Assembly: GCA_023265595.1 (NCBI GenBank)
Contig: JAHFSU010000005.1
Location: 1-41,014 of the forward strand
DNA length: 41,014 nucleotides
Direction: 5' to 3'
Origin: Deltaproteobacteria bacterium
Lineage (GTDB): Bacteria; UBA10199; SPLOWO2-01-44-7
How positions within the stretch are numbered: the first letter of the stretch is position 1; each line of letters starts with the position of its first letter. Position numbers and translations under genes: made by a program. Positions 29,999 through 38,186 of this stretch are shown here, one piece after another. A model generated the notes under the pieces. It ran no database searches and had not been told where the DNA came from. It saw only the letters and a list, made by a program, of their open reading frames with translations.

Positions 29999-30807
29999 CC
30001 ACCATCTGTCTCATCCCCGGCCTTGTCTTGTATGGCTTGGCGAGTGTTGCCTATCTGATTTTGTCTTTCGGATACCCTGCTGAAATGGCGGCATCGTGGC
30101 GCCATCGGTTGGCCGCTTCGGCGAAAATCTTCACCATTTTGGGGGTCCTTTTGCAGGTCAGCTATTTGATCACCTTTTATTTTTTTGAAAGGGGAATGCC
30201 GCTCGTGACCGGCTTGAGCGATAGCCTCTTTTTTATTTCCCTCGGTTCGGTCGTTTTGTTTTTGTGGCTTTTGTTTCGCTACGAATGGTTTTCACTCGGG
30301 GCTTTTTTTTTGCCGCTTGCCTTCATTCTGTTTGTGCTCGCCTTGGACCGAAGCCACGATTCTTTTTATCTCCTTTATCTGTTTGGCAAAAGCCGGTGGT
30401 TGTTGCTGTTGCATCTCTTTTTTGCGTTGATGAGCGTCGTGCTGCTGTTCGGTTGTTTTATTCTCGGCATTGTTTTTTGGCTCCACGAACGACGTCTCAA
30501 AGCCAAAAAAATTGATGCGTTGGCTTTGAATCTGCCGCCGTTGTTGCTCAATGAAAAACGGGCCTTGAATTTTTTGAAAGTCGGCTTTGTCTGTCTGACC
30601 TTTGTGTTGATTACCGGCTCGATGTTGCTCACCCATGTCGATTTGTCGTTCGGACAAAAAGGGTGGCATATCGCCCTTGCCATTGTGGCGTGGGGTTTTT
30701 ACGCCGTGGCGGTGAACCGGCGATGGCTGGGGCCGATGGGCCATAAAATTTTATTGTTATCTTTTTTGGGATTTTTCAGTTTGGCAGCGCTGATTTTATG
30801 GAACTAA
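29995..30807 (+). CDS. CcsA/HemX-type cytochrome c assembly-family membrane protein
   Basis: 270 aa, about eight predicted TM helices (CLIPGLVLYGLASVAYLILSF, IFTILGVLLQVSYLITFYF, LFFISLGSVVLFLWLLF, LGAFFLPLAFILFVLAL, LLLLHLFFALMSVVLLFGCFILGIVFWL, and three at the C-terminus). The arrangement resembles the HemX/CcsA (cytochrome c assembly) superfamily, which handles heme at the membrane. The gene is translationally coupled to hemA: its stop at 30805-30807 lies after the hemA start at 30798. HemX next to hemA is common, and in some bacteria HemX controls HemA level. The WWD motif of true CcsA is not seen, so HemX-like is preferred. Confidence 0.85.
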   Translation: MTTICLIPGLVLYGLASVAYLILSFGYPAEMAASWRHRLAASAKIFTILGVLLQVSYLITFYFFERGMPLVTGLSDSLFFISLGSVVLFLWLLFRYEWFSLGAFFLPLAFILFVLALDRSHDSFYLLYLFGKSRWLLLLHLFFALMSVVLLFGCFILGIVFWLHERRLKAKKIDALALNLPPLLLNEKRALNFLKVGFVCLTFVLITGSMLLTHVDLSFGQKGWHIALAIVAWGFYAVAVNRRWLGPMGHKILLLSFLGFFSLAALILWN

Positions 30808-31880
30808 CGGTTTTAGGATTTCATTTTAGAAATTCTTCTCTCGAACGAAGAGAGGCTTTGGGCATTGTGCCTGAACGGGTCCCCGATTTTTTGCAAACAC
30901 TCATTCAGCGGGATGGAATACAAGGGGCCGTTTTTCTTTCGACCTGCAACCGTTTGGAACTCTACGTCGCCGCGCAGGAGGGGATGGACGCCCGATTTTT
31001 GATCTCCGCTTGGGTCCAATTTTTGGGCCGCACGGAAGAAACGATAAAACCCGACACTTTTTTCAAGGGGGCCCATGCCTTTAAACATCTGGTCGAAGTG
31101 GCGGCCGGACTCGATTCGATGGTTTTGGGGGAACCCCAAGTTTTGGGACAAGTCAAAGAAGCCTACCTGCGGGCTTTGGAATTAAAAGTGAGCGGGCCTC
31201 TTTTGAATTTTGCTTTTCAACAGGCCTTTCGTATTGCAAAGCAGGTTCGCACGCAGACCGGCATTGCGCGCTATCCCGTTTCGGTCAGCACCGTTGCGCT
31301 CCTGCTCTTGGAGCAGATTTTTGGCGATTTCAAAGAGGTGACCGCTCTCGTTGTGGGGCTGGGAGAGATCGGAGAGCAGACGGCTAAATTGTTGTCCGAA
31401 CGGAATCCAAAAAAAATGATCGTGATGAATCGAACGCTTCAGCGTGCGCATGATTTTGCCTTACGGTGGAAAATGCAAGCCTGTCCACTAGATGCCATGG
31501 ATACCATTTTGCCGATGGTCGATATGGTTATCACTTCCACGCGGGCGCCGGCGCCGATTTTGTCTTGCGCCCAAATCAAAGAGGCGATGGCCCAGCGTTC
31601 CGACAAACCGCTCGTGCTGATGGATCTTGGCTTTCCAAGGGATGTCGAAACCGGTTCCGGAAATTGCGACAACGTTTATCTTTATAATGTGGATGATTTA
31701 AAAGGGATCGCCGAAAAAAACTTGGGGCAAAGAGAGCGGGAGGCCCGGTTGGCGCAGGCGATTATTGAAAAAGAGATTGCCTTTTTTGGCCGGGAATGGA
31801 TAAAGAGGGCCGGTATTTCCGAAAATGAAAAATGGAAAATAGAGGGAAATTTCACAAAAAGCGAAATTTCGGGCGCGTAG
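30798..31880 (+). CDS. hemA: Glutamyl-tRNA reductase, C-terminally shortened
   Basis: First step of C5 heme synthesis: reduces Glu-tRNA to glutamate-1-semialdehyde. FLSTCNRLELYVAAQ carries the catalytic C50; GLDSMVLGEPQVLGQVKEAY, the NADPH domain (LVVGLGEIGEQTAKLL, VMNRTLQRA) and LGFPRDVE...YLYNVDDLKGI are intact. Typical GluTR is about 420 aa and ends in a dimerisation domain. Here, after AQAIIEKEIAFFGREWIK, the similarity stops, and the last 24 residues (RAGISENEKWKIEGNFTKSEISGA) look unrelated. The stop TAG lies inside tRNA-Val. Either the gene has been cut by a rearrangement at the tRNA, or this lineage has a short form. The hemC gene that often follows is absent. Confidence 0.9.
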   Translation: MELTVLGFHFRNSSLERREALGIVPERVPDFLQTLIQRDGIQGAVFLSTCNRLELYVAAQEGMDARFLISAWVQFLGRTEETIKPDTFFKGAHAFKHLVEVAAGLDSMVLGEPQVLGQVKEAYLRALELKVSGPLLNFAFQQAFRIAKQVRTQTGIARYPVSVSTVALLLLEQIFGDFKEVTALVVGLGEIGEQTAKLLSERNPKKMIVMNRTLQRAHDFALRWKMQACPLDAMDTILPMVDMVITSTRAPAPILSCAQIKEAMAQRSDKPLVLMDLGFPRDVETGSGNCDNVYLYNVDDLKGIAEKNLGQREREARLAQAIIEKEIAFFGREWIKRAGISENEKWKIEGNFTKSEISGA

Positions 31881-31947
31881 CTCAATTGGTTAGAGTACGT
31901 CGTTGACATCGACGGGGTAGTAGGTTCGAATCCTACCGCGCCCACCA
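31871..31947 (+). tRNA. tRNA-Val (anticodon GAC)
   Basis: Full cloverleaf with encoded CCA. Acceptor GGGCGCG/CGCGCCC, D-arm GCTC...GAGT, anticodon stem CGTCG/CGACG with loop TTGACAT, T-arm GTAGG/CCTAC with TTCGAAT, and ACCA at the end. The first ten bases are shared with the end of hemA. A run of T (AATTTTTTT) follows. Confidence 0.96.
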
Positions 31948-32094
31948 AAATTTTTTTCGCCACTGTGTGTCATAACGTCATATAAATCTTTTATTGCCAA
32001 AGCCGAATCTATTATTGAGCCCATACCCATTTTTTTGTATCTTACCCGTCAAATAATCCCGCCACTCAATTTAAGGCGGGCAAGGGGGGTGCCT

Positions 32095-32787
32095 ATGGAA
32101 GGTCAATTTATGACGTGGCGGGATGCAGTGCTAGCGGCGCTGCAGGGGATTTGGGTCAATGTCCTTGGCAAATTGCCGGACATTGTCGCCGCAGTTGTGG
32201 TATTGTTTGCCGGTCTTTTTCTCTCAAGTCTTTTGGGGAGAATCGTCCGCAAGCTCGTGGAATATACGCGGCTCGACACATTTCTCCACAACGTCGTGGG
32301 GCTTTCCAAGCTCAAAGAGCGGGGGTTGGAGATTCATTCCGCCGCCCTTGTCGGCTGGTTTGTGAAATGGTTTTTTATCATCGTAACCTTTATCGCAGTT
32401 GCCGACATCTTGAAATGGAGCCAACTCACCAATTTTTTTGAACAGGTTGCCCTTTACCTTCCCAATGTCATCATCACCGTTCTCATTCTTTTGGCCGGTT
32501 TTATTTTGGGGGGTGGTTTACAGGAGCTCGTTGTTAAAGGGGTCAAGGCCTCTACGCTTCCCGCCACGTCGGCCGGCGTGCTTGGCACGTTTGCTCGCTG
32601 GTCGGTCATCATCTTCGCCTTTATGGCGTCGCTGACCCAGTTGGGCATTGCGGCTGATCTGATTAAAATTCTTTTTACCGGTCTTGTTGCGATGCTCGCG
32701 TTGTCGGGCGGTTTGGCCTTCGGTCTCGGCGGCAAAGATCGGGCCAGCCAGTGGTTGGATAAATTGCATAAAGAGATTAAGCACTGA
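32095..32787 (+). CDS. Mechanosensitive-channel-like TM-helix protein
   Basis: 230 aa with two copies of the MscS-like TM_helix repeat. The first is LGKLPDIVAAVVVLFAGLFLSSLLGRIVRKLV; the second is VALYLPNVIITVLILLAGFILGGGLQELVVKGV. An additional helix precedes the second repeat (GWFVKWFFIIVTFIAVADIL). Two further helices follow (RWSVIIFAFMASLTQLGIA; FTGLVAMLALSGGLAFGLGGKDRA). The Gly-rich end is typical of this family, which lacks the beta and C-terminal domains of MscS. A role in osmotic or ion transport is inferred. ATG 32095 has AAGGGGGG upstream; a 20-residue extension to 32035 is unlikely. It stands alone after tRNA-Val. Confidence 0.82.
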   Translation: MEGQFMTWRDAVLAALQGIWVNVLGKLPDIVAAVVVLFAGLFLSSLLGRIVRKLVEYTRLDTFLHNVVGLSKLKERGLEIHSAALVGWFVKWFFIIVTFIAVADILKWSQLTNFFEQVALYLPNVIITVLILLAGFILGGGLQELVVKGVKASTLPATSAGVLGTFARWSVIIFAFMASLTQLGIAADLIKILFTGLVAMLALSGGLAFGLGGKDRASQWLDKLHKEIKH

Positions 32788-32848
32788 AATCGGCCTTAGT
32801 TATAAATGAGGTATGAAGATTTGGCATCATGGGTCGCGAAGAAAGACC

Positions 32849-33550
32849 TTAAGGAGAGGCTTGCTCCTCTTTTTTCATGATGAAGAGGTAGTTGAAACCT
32901 CTTAGATAAAAATTCCCTTCAACAGCCGCCTTTCGGTAATTCCCCATTTTGAGCGTTTTGTTGTGGCGGGTGACCGCGATTATCTCTTTCGGAATAAAAT
33001 GTCGGCACAGTATTTCAAATATTTTAAAACCGATCGGGACAAAACCCGATTTTTTCTTGAACGAGTCGCAGATATAAAGCCCCATGTAGCGCTTCGGTTT
33101 TAAAATCCGGTCGATTTCGGCGATGACATCGGCCATTGCCTCAAAATATTTCGGATCTTCCGCCCTGATTTGTCCGATGCAACCCTCTTCGTCGGAATAA
33201 TCGATATGATCGGAATAGGGCGGGTCGATAAAGACAAAATCGGCATCTTCGTTTTTTAAAGGGAGATGGCGGGCATCGGCCTTCACGATATCTTTGCGAA
33301 AAGGGGCGATGTCCAAACCTTTGACATCCCTATCCATGTCGTTGGCAACATCGATCGTTGTTCCGGAACCGCACATCGGATCGACAATCAGATCCTTTTC
33401 ACGGGTGTAGCGTGTGAGCAAATTCCAGATAATGTAAGAAGGGGTGGCGCCGATATAACGCCGGTCTCCCTGCATCCGGTCGCCATAGTGTTGCGAAGGA
33501 TAATCCCATAACGTGGTCGGTTGAAGATTAAGGGGCGGCTTTTTTATCAT
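32849..33550 (-). CDS. DNA adenine/cytosine methyltransferase-like protein
   Basis: 233 aa. The SAM-binding motif I is VDPMCGSGTTIDVA and the catalytic motif IV is FVFIDPPYSDHIDYS, which point to amino-methylation (N6-adenine or N4-cytosine). The N-terminus (LWDYPSQHYGDRMQGDRRYIGATPSYIIWNLLTRY) resembles orphan methylases of the N-4/N-6 type. No restriction gene is adjacent, so it may be an orphan regulator or a phage-derived enzyme; an RNA substrate is not excluded. It overlaps the DUF4340 gene upstream by 23 bases, so it is co-translated with the Gld-like operon, an unusual partner. Confidence 0.75.
   Translation of the reverse strand: MIKKPPLNLQPTTLWDYPSQHYGDRMQGDRRYIGATPSYIIWNLLTRYTREKDLIVDPMCGSGTTIDVANDMDRDVKGLDIAPFRKDIVKADARHLPLKNEDADFVFIDPPYSDHIDYSDEEGCIGQIRAEDPKYFEAMADVIAEIDRILKPKRYMGLYICDSFKKKSGFVPIGFKIFEILCRHFIPKEIIAVTRHNKTLKMGNYRKAAVEGNFYLRGFNYLFIMKKEEQASP
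32852..32876. terminator. Intrinsic terminator between convergent genes
   Basis: AGGAG, loop AGGCTTG, CTCCT, then CTTTTTTC. The stem overlaps the 3' end of the minus-strand methyltransferase gene, so it may serve transcription from the left. Confidence 0.6.
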
Positions 33551-34148
33551 TTTTTGTCGGAATCCATCCCTCCATTGTTGCGGGAAAATAGGGACGCAAA
33601 AATTTATCGGCTAGATAAACTTCGTTTTCTCCTTCTTTGCGAATGTAACCCTCCATGAAGGCGGCCCCCGCTTTTCCAAGATAGAAATCTTCAAGCCGTT
33701 TATCGTTTTTGTCAAAAAACTGAATCCGCTCCCCAACCGGATTGACTTCAAAGTAACCCAGCTTTTCGGGATTGTCCCCTGCAAGGGAAATGGCCCGTGT
33801 ATCCATCAAAATATCCAATACGGTCTGAATCTTTTCGGAATCGGCCTTCTCCCATTTTTCGGTCTCTTCCGGCGGCGGATTTTTTTCCTCCGCTTTTTCG
33901 AGATTTTTCTTCATCTCCGTTTTGATTGGGGCGATCACCCACTCTTTACCCTCTTTTTTGAGTTGTACCCCGTTCAAAAGATGTTGGATGTCGATCCGGG
34001 CAATCTGATCGGCCTGCAAATTGGCGAAAAGAGGTTTGTTGAGGATATCCCCCGTTTTTTCCTCGGTCGGTTTTTCAATAAACCAAACAACCGCCGTTCC
34101 CAACAGAGCCAATAATAAATAGAGATAAGGTCTCGGAATTTTTTTCAT
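33528..34148 (-). CDS. DUF4340-domain membrane-anchored protein
   Basis: 206 aa. An N-terminal TM anchor (YLYLLLALLGTAVVWFI) is followed by the DUF4340 pattern: a PLFANLQADQIARIDIQHLLNGVQLKKEGKEWVI strand-rich unit and a later AISLAGDNPEKLGYFEVNPVGERIQFFDKNDKRLEDFYLGKAG unit. In many bacteria DUF4340 proteins follow a GldG-like protein and an ABC-2 permease; the same order is present here, so it is taken to be a periplasmic-side component of that system. ATG 34148 (MKKIPRPY) is chosen over an extension to 34196 that lies inside the preceding gene. It overlaps that gene by four bases. Confidence 0.85.
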   Translation of the reverse strand: MKKIPRPYLYLLLALLGTAVVWFIEKPTEEKTGDILNKPLFANLQADQIARIDIQHLLNGVQLKKEGKEWVIAPIKTEMKKNLEKAEEKNPPPEETEKWEKADSEKIQTVLDILMDTRAISLAGDNPEKLGYFEVNPVGERIQFFDKNDKRLEDFYLGKAGAAFMEGYIRKEGENEVYLADKFLRPYFPATMEGWIPTKNDKKAAP

Positions 34149-36331
34149 GTCTGAAAAGCCAGTCTCAATTTGGCCGATCTTCTTTTTCGCCGCCACCAGA
34201 TGACCGATCCGGCCATCAGCAGCAAAAGAGGCCCGATGAAGGTATTCACGATTTTGATGAAACCACGGGCTGTATCGGAAACCAACGCAATCGGTTCATT
34301 CACAATTCCTTTGGAACGGACGCCGATCAGCGCTTCGCCGGTTGAAAAAACATCGATCGCATTTTCAAGAAAAGTTCCGTTGTCCGGGAATTGCTGCAAA
34401 AATTGATTTTTTAAAAATTGAGTGTTTCCGACAACCACCAATTTTTGATCGGCCAATGCCCCCATCGGAATCACCCCTGAGTTTTCCAAAGTCATGATAC
34501 TATTCGCGGTCTGCGGATCGAGCGCTTTGTCCGGATGCATCGCGCCGGTCGCCACACCAAACGGTGTTGTTTTGAAAAGAATGGTCTGGTTTGTCAACTG
34601 GAGAGAGCTGGCCCATGGCAAAATCAGGTTCGTCAATTCGGAAACCATCGGTTGTTCTTTGTCAAAATTTTCAGGACGGATGGCGACCCAAAAAGGATAG
34701 GGGACGACAAAGTTGACCACGCCGCCGGTAAATGTTGCCGCCGCGTTTGATTTGTCCAAAACCATATCTTCTTTTACTTCAATCCCGTATTTTTTGAGTA
34801 AGGCCTCCAGAGGATTCGGACGCGGCGTCGGTTTTAAGCCTTCTCCCATCGCTACGGCGACACGCTCTACCAATACGATCGCCTTTCCCCCTTTTTCCAA
34901 ATAGTCGGCAAAAGCCTTTTTTTCGTTATCGGAAAGTTTTTCAGGGACGACAAAAAAGAGGACCGGCATTGTTTTGGGATCGAGTTGATCGAGCGATTTT
35001 TCATCAATAGTTTGCAAGGTATATCGACTCTCTAAACGTTCCTTGGCCATGCTGAAATCATCTCCCGTCGGAGAAGGGGAGGGGGTCCACCACCCGATCA
35101 ACGGTGTTTTGGGTTCCGTTATTTTAACGAACGCCGCATCGAGACGGTATTCCAAATTCCCCGTATTTTGCACCACAGCCAGAACCTCCTGCTTGGAAGC
35201 GAAATGAAGCGTCATCCCGAGATAAATTTTAGCGAGCTCCTGTTTGTCTTTGTGCAACACATTGAGTTCAATGGGGGGAATCCCCATCATCTGGACCTTT
35301 TGTTCCTCAACGGGATTCGCCTGTGGGTTGAAATATTCCACTTTGACGCGGCTCCCGCCATATTGCCGAAACTCCGCAAGCATGTCGTCCACATCTCGTT
35401 TTAAATTGGCCAGCGCGGGCGGCAAATCCTGAGTGAAATAGACTTTAATGGTGACGACGTCATTCAGATTTTTTAATATTTTTTTGGTGGCCGGCGCCAG
35501 CGTGTAATTTTTTTGCGCGGTCAGATCGAGCCGGGCCACATGCCGTGACGCCAACAGGTTTAGTGTAAAAATGGCAATCAGAAGGGACAAAACAAGGGCC
35601 CCCCTCTCTTTTTTCTTTTTTTGTTGCGGTTCTTCAAGGGCGAGACCGTTAAAATACAAAAAGAGAAAAATTAAAGAGAGATAATAGAGGCAATCTCTCG
35701 TATCGATGACCCCCCGTTCGATCGAATCGAAATGGGTATTGAGTCCCAGATATTTGAAAAAAGAGGCGGCGAGCGGGGGGAGGCCGGTTGTGAAAATCGG
35801 TTCGCCGCAGAGAAGCAGTATGAATGTAATGACCACCGCGACAATGAAGGCAATGATCTGATTTTCGGTCAGCGATGAAACCCAAAGGCCGATGGCAAGG
35901 TAAGCCCCTCCCATGAATAAAAGGCCCAAATAACCGCCGACGATCGGACCGAAGTCGAGGTGTCCGAGAAGGGCTAAGGTCGCTACCATCGGCGATGTCA
36001 GAAAAAGGGCCGTCGTCAAAAGACCCAACGTAGCCAGAAATTTTCCAAGAACCGCACCCCATTTTTTCAAGGGGAGGGTAAACAAAATTTCAATTGTCCC
36101 GTCCTTTTTCTCCTCGGCCCATCTTCCCATCGCAATGGCCGGAATGAAAAAGAGAAAAACCCATGGCATCAAACTGAAAAAACCGCGCAAATTATTTTGT
36201 CCCATCACAAAAAAACTCCGCCAAAAGAGCCATTGGGTCACAACGAGAAAGGCGATCAGAAAAACATACGCAATAGGGCTGGTAAAATAGGCTAGGAATT
36301 CGCGTTGGGCTATGGTTCGAATCGTTTTCAT
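34145..36331 (-). CDS. Fused ABC-2 permease / GldG-like auxiliary protein
   Basis: 728 aa. Residues 1-250 are an ABC-2 type permease with six TM helices (FLAYFTSPIAYVFLIAFLVVTQ; LMPWVFLFFIPAIAMGRWAEEKKDGTIE with the EEKxxGTIE motif; LFLTSPMVATLALLGHL; YLGLLFMGGAYLAIGLWVSSL; IAFIVAVVITFILLL and one more). A GldG-like soluble domain follows a TM anchor at about 270-285 (GALVLSLLIAIFTLNLLA). Its elements are DLTAQKNYTLAPATKKILKNLNDVVTIKVYF, VKVEYFNPQ, LIGWWTPS and PVLFFVVPEK...LEKGGKAIVLVE. The protein ends in a final TM (IVNTFIGPLLLLMAGSVIWW) with a basic tail. In Bacteroidota these are separate GldF and GldG genes. It overlaps the ATPase gene as ATGA. Confidence 0.85.
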   Translation of the reverse strand: MKTIRTIAQREFLAYFTSPIAYVFLIAFLVVTQWLFWRSFFVMGQNNLRGFFSLMPWVFLFFIPAIAMGRWAEEKKDGTIEILFTLPLKKWGAVLGKFLATLGLLTTALFLTSPMVATLALLGHLDFGPIVGGYLGLLFMGGAYLAIGLWVSSLTENQIIAFIVAVVITFILLLCGEPIFTTGLPPLAASFFKYLGLNTHFDSIERGVIDTRDCLYYLSLIFLFLYFNGLALEEPQQKKKKERGALVLSLLIAIFTLNLLASRHVARLDLTAQKNYTLAPATKKILKNLNDVVTIKVYFTQDLPPALANLKRDVDDMLAEFRQYGGSRVKVEYFNPQANPVEEQKVQMMGIPPIELNVLHKDKQELAKIYLGMTLHFASKQEVLAVVQNTGNLEYRLDAAFVKITEPKTPLIGWWTPSPSPTGDDFSMAKERLESRYTLQTIDEKSLDQLDPKTMPVLFFVVPEKLSDNEKKAFADYLEKGGKAIVLVERVAVAMGEGLKPTPRPNPLEALLKKYGIEVKEDMVLDKSNAAATFTGGVVNFVVPYPFWVAIRPENFDKEQPMVSELTNLILPWASSLQLTNQTILFKTTPFGVATGAMHPDKALDPQTANSIMTLENSGVIPMGALADQKLVVVGNTQFLKNQFLQQFPDNGTFLENAIDVFSTGEALIGVRSKGIVNEPIALVSDTARGFIKIVNTFIGPLLLLMAGSVIWWRRKRRSAKLRLAFQT

Positions 36332-37257
36332 TTTGTGAGCTCCAGAAAAATTTCTTCGAGCGAGGTGGTCTGCCGCTTGAGTTCCGCCAAACTCCACCGG
36401 TTGGCCACAACCCATTGGAAAATCGTCTCACTTTTATCTTCAGCCGTGTCGAGGCAGATCACAACCGTTTGCCAAACCCCGTTGGCCGACTCGATTTTTT
36501 CGAGTGAAAAGGGACCTAATTGCGGCAGTTCTTTTTGGATTGCCTCTTTTGAAGCCTTTATTTTTGCGGTGTAGCGGTTGGACCCCTCTCTTTTTTGAAG
36601 CAATTGATCGAGGGTGCCTTCCCCAACTAATTTTCCTTTAGCGATAATGAGGGCGCGGCTGCAGACAGCCTGCACCTCCTGCATGATGTGGGTCGATAAA
36701 ATGACGGTTCGCTCTTTGCCGATATCTTTGATCAACGAGCGGATCTCCTGAATTTGATGGGGGTCGAGGCCGGTGGTCGGCTCATCCAAAATGAGGAGGG
36801 GCGGTTTATGAATCAACGCTTGTGCGAGACAGACCCTCTGTTTAAATCCGCGGGAGAGTTCTCCGATCGGGCGGCCGACCACCTCTTGGAGACCGCATAA
36901 TGCGACCGCCTCTTTCAAATGGGCCGGTATTTCCGTTTTGCGAATGTTTCTTAATAATGCGGCATACGTTAAAAAATCGGTGACCTCCATATCATGATAT
37001 AAAGGGGCATTTTCAGGGAGATAACCGACCTGTTTGCTGGCTTCCAACGGATTTTCAAGAACCGAAATCCCATTGACCGTGATCTCACCACCGTTTGGCT
37101 TGAGATAACCGGTAATCAGCCGCATCGTTGTTGTTTTTCCGGCCCCATTGGGTCCCAAAAGCCCAACGACCTCTCCTTTGGCTATTTCGAAAGAGATATC
37201 CTCAACCGCTCTAACCGCTTTGAAATGTTTGGAACAATTTTTGACGCTGAGGATCAT
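36328..37257 (-). CDS. ABC-2 type ATP-binding protein (GldA-like)
   Basis: 309 aa. Walker A LLGPNGAGKTT, the Q-loop region GYLPENAPLYHDMEVTDFL, signature LSRGFKQR, Walker B LLILDEPTTGLDPHQ and STHIMQEVQAV (H-loop) are intact. A C-terminal extension of about 80 residues (after GEGTLDQLL) includes TSLEEIFLELT, the usual closing motif of ABC-2 exporters. It powers the fused permease encoded next. Start ATG at 37255-37257. The operon runs ATPase, permease-GldG, DUF4340, methyltransferase, with overlaps of 4, 4 and 23 bases. Confidence 0.92.
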   Translation of the reverse strand: MILSVKNCSKHFKAVRAVEDISFEIAKGEVVGLLGPNGAGKTTTMRLITGYLKPNGGEITVNGISVLENPLEASKQVGYLPENAPLYHDMEVTDFLTYAALLRNIRKTEIPAHLKEAVALCGLQEVVGRPIGELSRGFKQRVCLAQALIHKPPLLILDEPTTGLDPHQIQEIRSLIKDIGKERTVILSTHIMQEVQAVCSRALIIAKGKLVGEGTLDQLLQKREGSNRYTAKIKASKEAIQKELPQLGPFSLEKIESANGVWQTVVICLDTAEDKSETIFQWVVANRWSLAELKRQTTSLEEIFLELTK

Positions 37258-37304
37258 AACAGGTGCCGCATTTTAAGAATTTTTCCAAAGGTGTCAACCC
37301 TTAC

Positions 37305-37344
37305 CTCTACCTGGTAGAAAGAGTGCTATTCCTACCAGGTAGAG
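37305..37344. repeat. Family B REP pair downstream of the RAYT gene
   Basis: CTCTACCTGGTAG (37305-37317) and CTACCAGGTAGAG (37332-37344), perfect 13-base arms around a 14-base loop. A degenerate half, TTGGTAGAGAATCAATT, follows at 37351. Confidence 0.9.
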
Positions 37345-37366
37345 AATCAATTGGTAGAGAATCAAT

Positions 37367-37978
37367 TCAACGCTTCAGTTTTGTTAAAAGTAGTTCTTCT
37401 TCTTTAGCAATCATTTCTGGTCCTTGGTAGGTTACAAGATGTTGATATATTTGCTGCCTGGTTTTGGGTTTATCAGCTAATCCGAGATACGTTGGGGTGG
37501 GAGTCAAAAGTGAATTTGACTTTCCATAAGCATAAAAATGGTATCCGCACCACTCCCAATCCTTTGGGTGTTTAACAATGCCAGCTTTTGGCGCATTTTG
37601 CGGAAAATAACGAAGCAAGGAAATTGCATATTGGTCATTATCCACAACGGCGGCTTTATAAGGGCCCATCCAAAGATGGCCGCAACGGCCTCTTTTCTTG
37701 TTATGTTTTACGGAAAAACTGCGATTGATATCCCACATGATAACATCTAGTAACACTGGGCCAGGTGTCATGAGAAAGAGATGAACATGCGTATGCATCA
37801 GTGCATAATCATACAAAGTAAAATTGTGTTTATTTTTAACCAGTTTGATAATCGACAAATAATCAAGAAAATCTTCGTCATTTTGGAAGCGGAATTCCTT
37901 ATTGTTGCATTGTATCCAGACATGATATGCAAGGCCTTCAGATAATAGTCTCGGAGTTTTGTATCCCATCACTTCCAT
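37367..37978 (-). CDS. REP-associated tyrosine transposase (RAYT)
   Basis: 203 aa, Y1_Tnp (IS200-like) HUH nuclease. The HUH motif is H64-V-H66 in MHTHVHLFLMTP. The catalytic tyrosine is probably Y124 in LLRYFPQNAPKAGIV, followed by the WEWCGYHFYAYG motif characteristic of RAYTs. Domesticated RAYTs act on nearby REP palindromes through single-strand cleavage. Here CTACCTGGTAG copies stand on both sides (37305-37344 and 38073-38133). The frame opens at ATG 37978; ATG 37969 (MGYKTPRLL) is an alternative. It is a single-copy, non-IS-like gene with no terminal repeats of its own. It is intact, so active. Confidence 0.9.
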   Translation of the reverse strand: MEVMGYKTPRLLSEGLAYHVWIQCNNKEFRFQNDEDFLDYLSIIKLVKNKHNFTLYDYALMHTHVHLFLMTPGPVLLDVIMWDINRSFSVKHNKKRGRCGHLWMGPYKAAVVDNDQYAISLLRYFPQNAPKAGIVKHPKDWEWCGYHFYAYGKSNSLLTPTPTYLGLADKPKTRQQIYQHLVTYQGPEMIAKEEELLLTKLKR

Positions 37979-38072
37979 CGATCTTGCAAAGGTTGTGCCA
38001 ATCTTTAAACCATATTAAGTGGTACCGAAGCTTAATAGTGTACGAAATCCGTCACCTCCCTGACCAATTCCG

Positions 38073-38133
38073 CTACCTGGTAGGGGAAGCCGTTTTTCTA
38101 CCTGGTAGAAAAAAGGGTTATCCTACCTGGTAG
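38073..38133. repeat. Family B REP cores upstream of the RAYT gene, 25-bp period
   Basis: CTACCTGGTAG at 38073-38083, 38098-38108 and 38123-38133, exactly 25 bases apart. Each core is itself a palindrome. The rest of 37979-38186 shows no gene. Confidence 0.9.
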
Positions 38134-38186
38134 AGAGGAGAGGGAGGGCTTGCCTCTCATGGTCAATTCTGCTACATCGCATCGCC

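Noticed and set aside
31682-31963. Small minus-strand ORF over the hemA/tRNA end (VGAVGFEPTTPSMSTTYSNQLSYAPE)
   Set aside because: This peptide pattern is the well-known spurious translation of the antisense of a tRNA gene.
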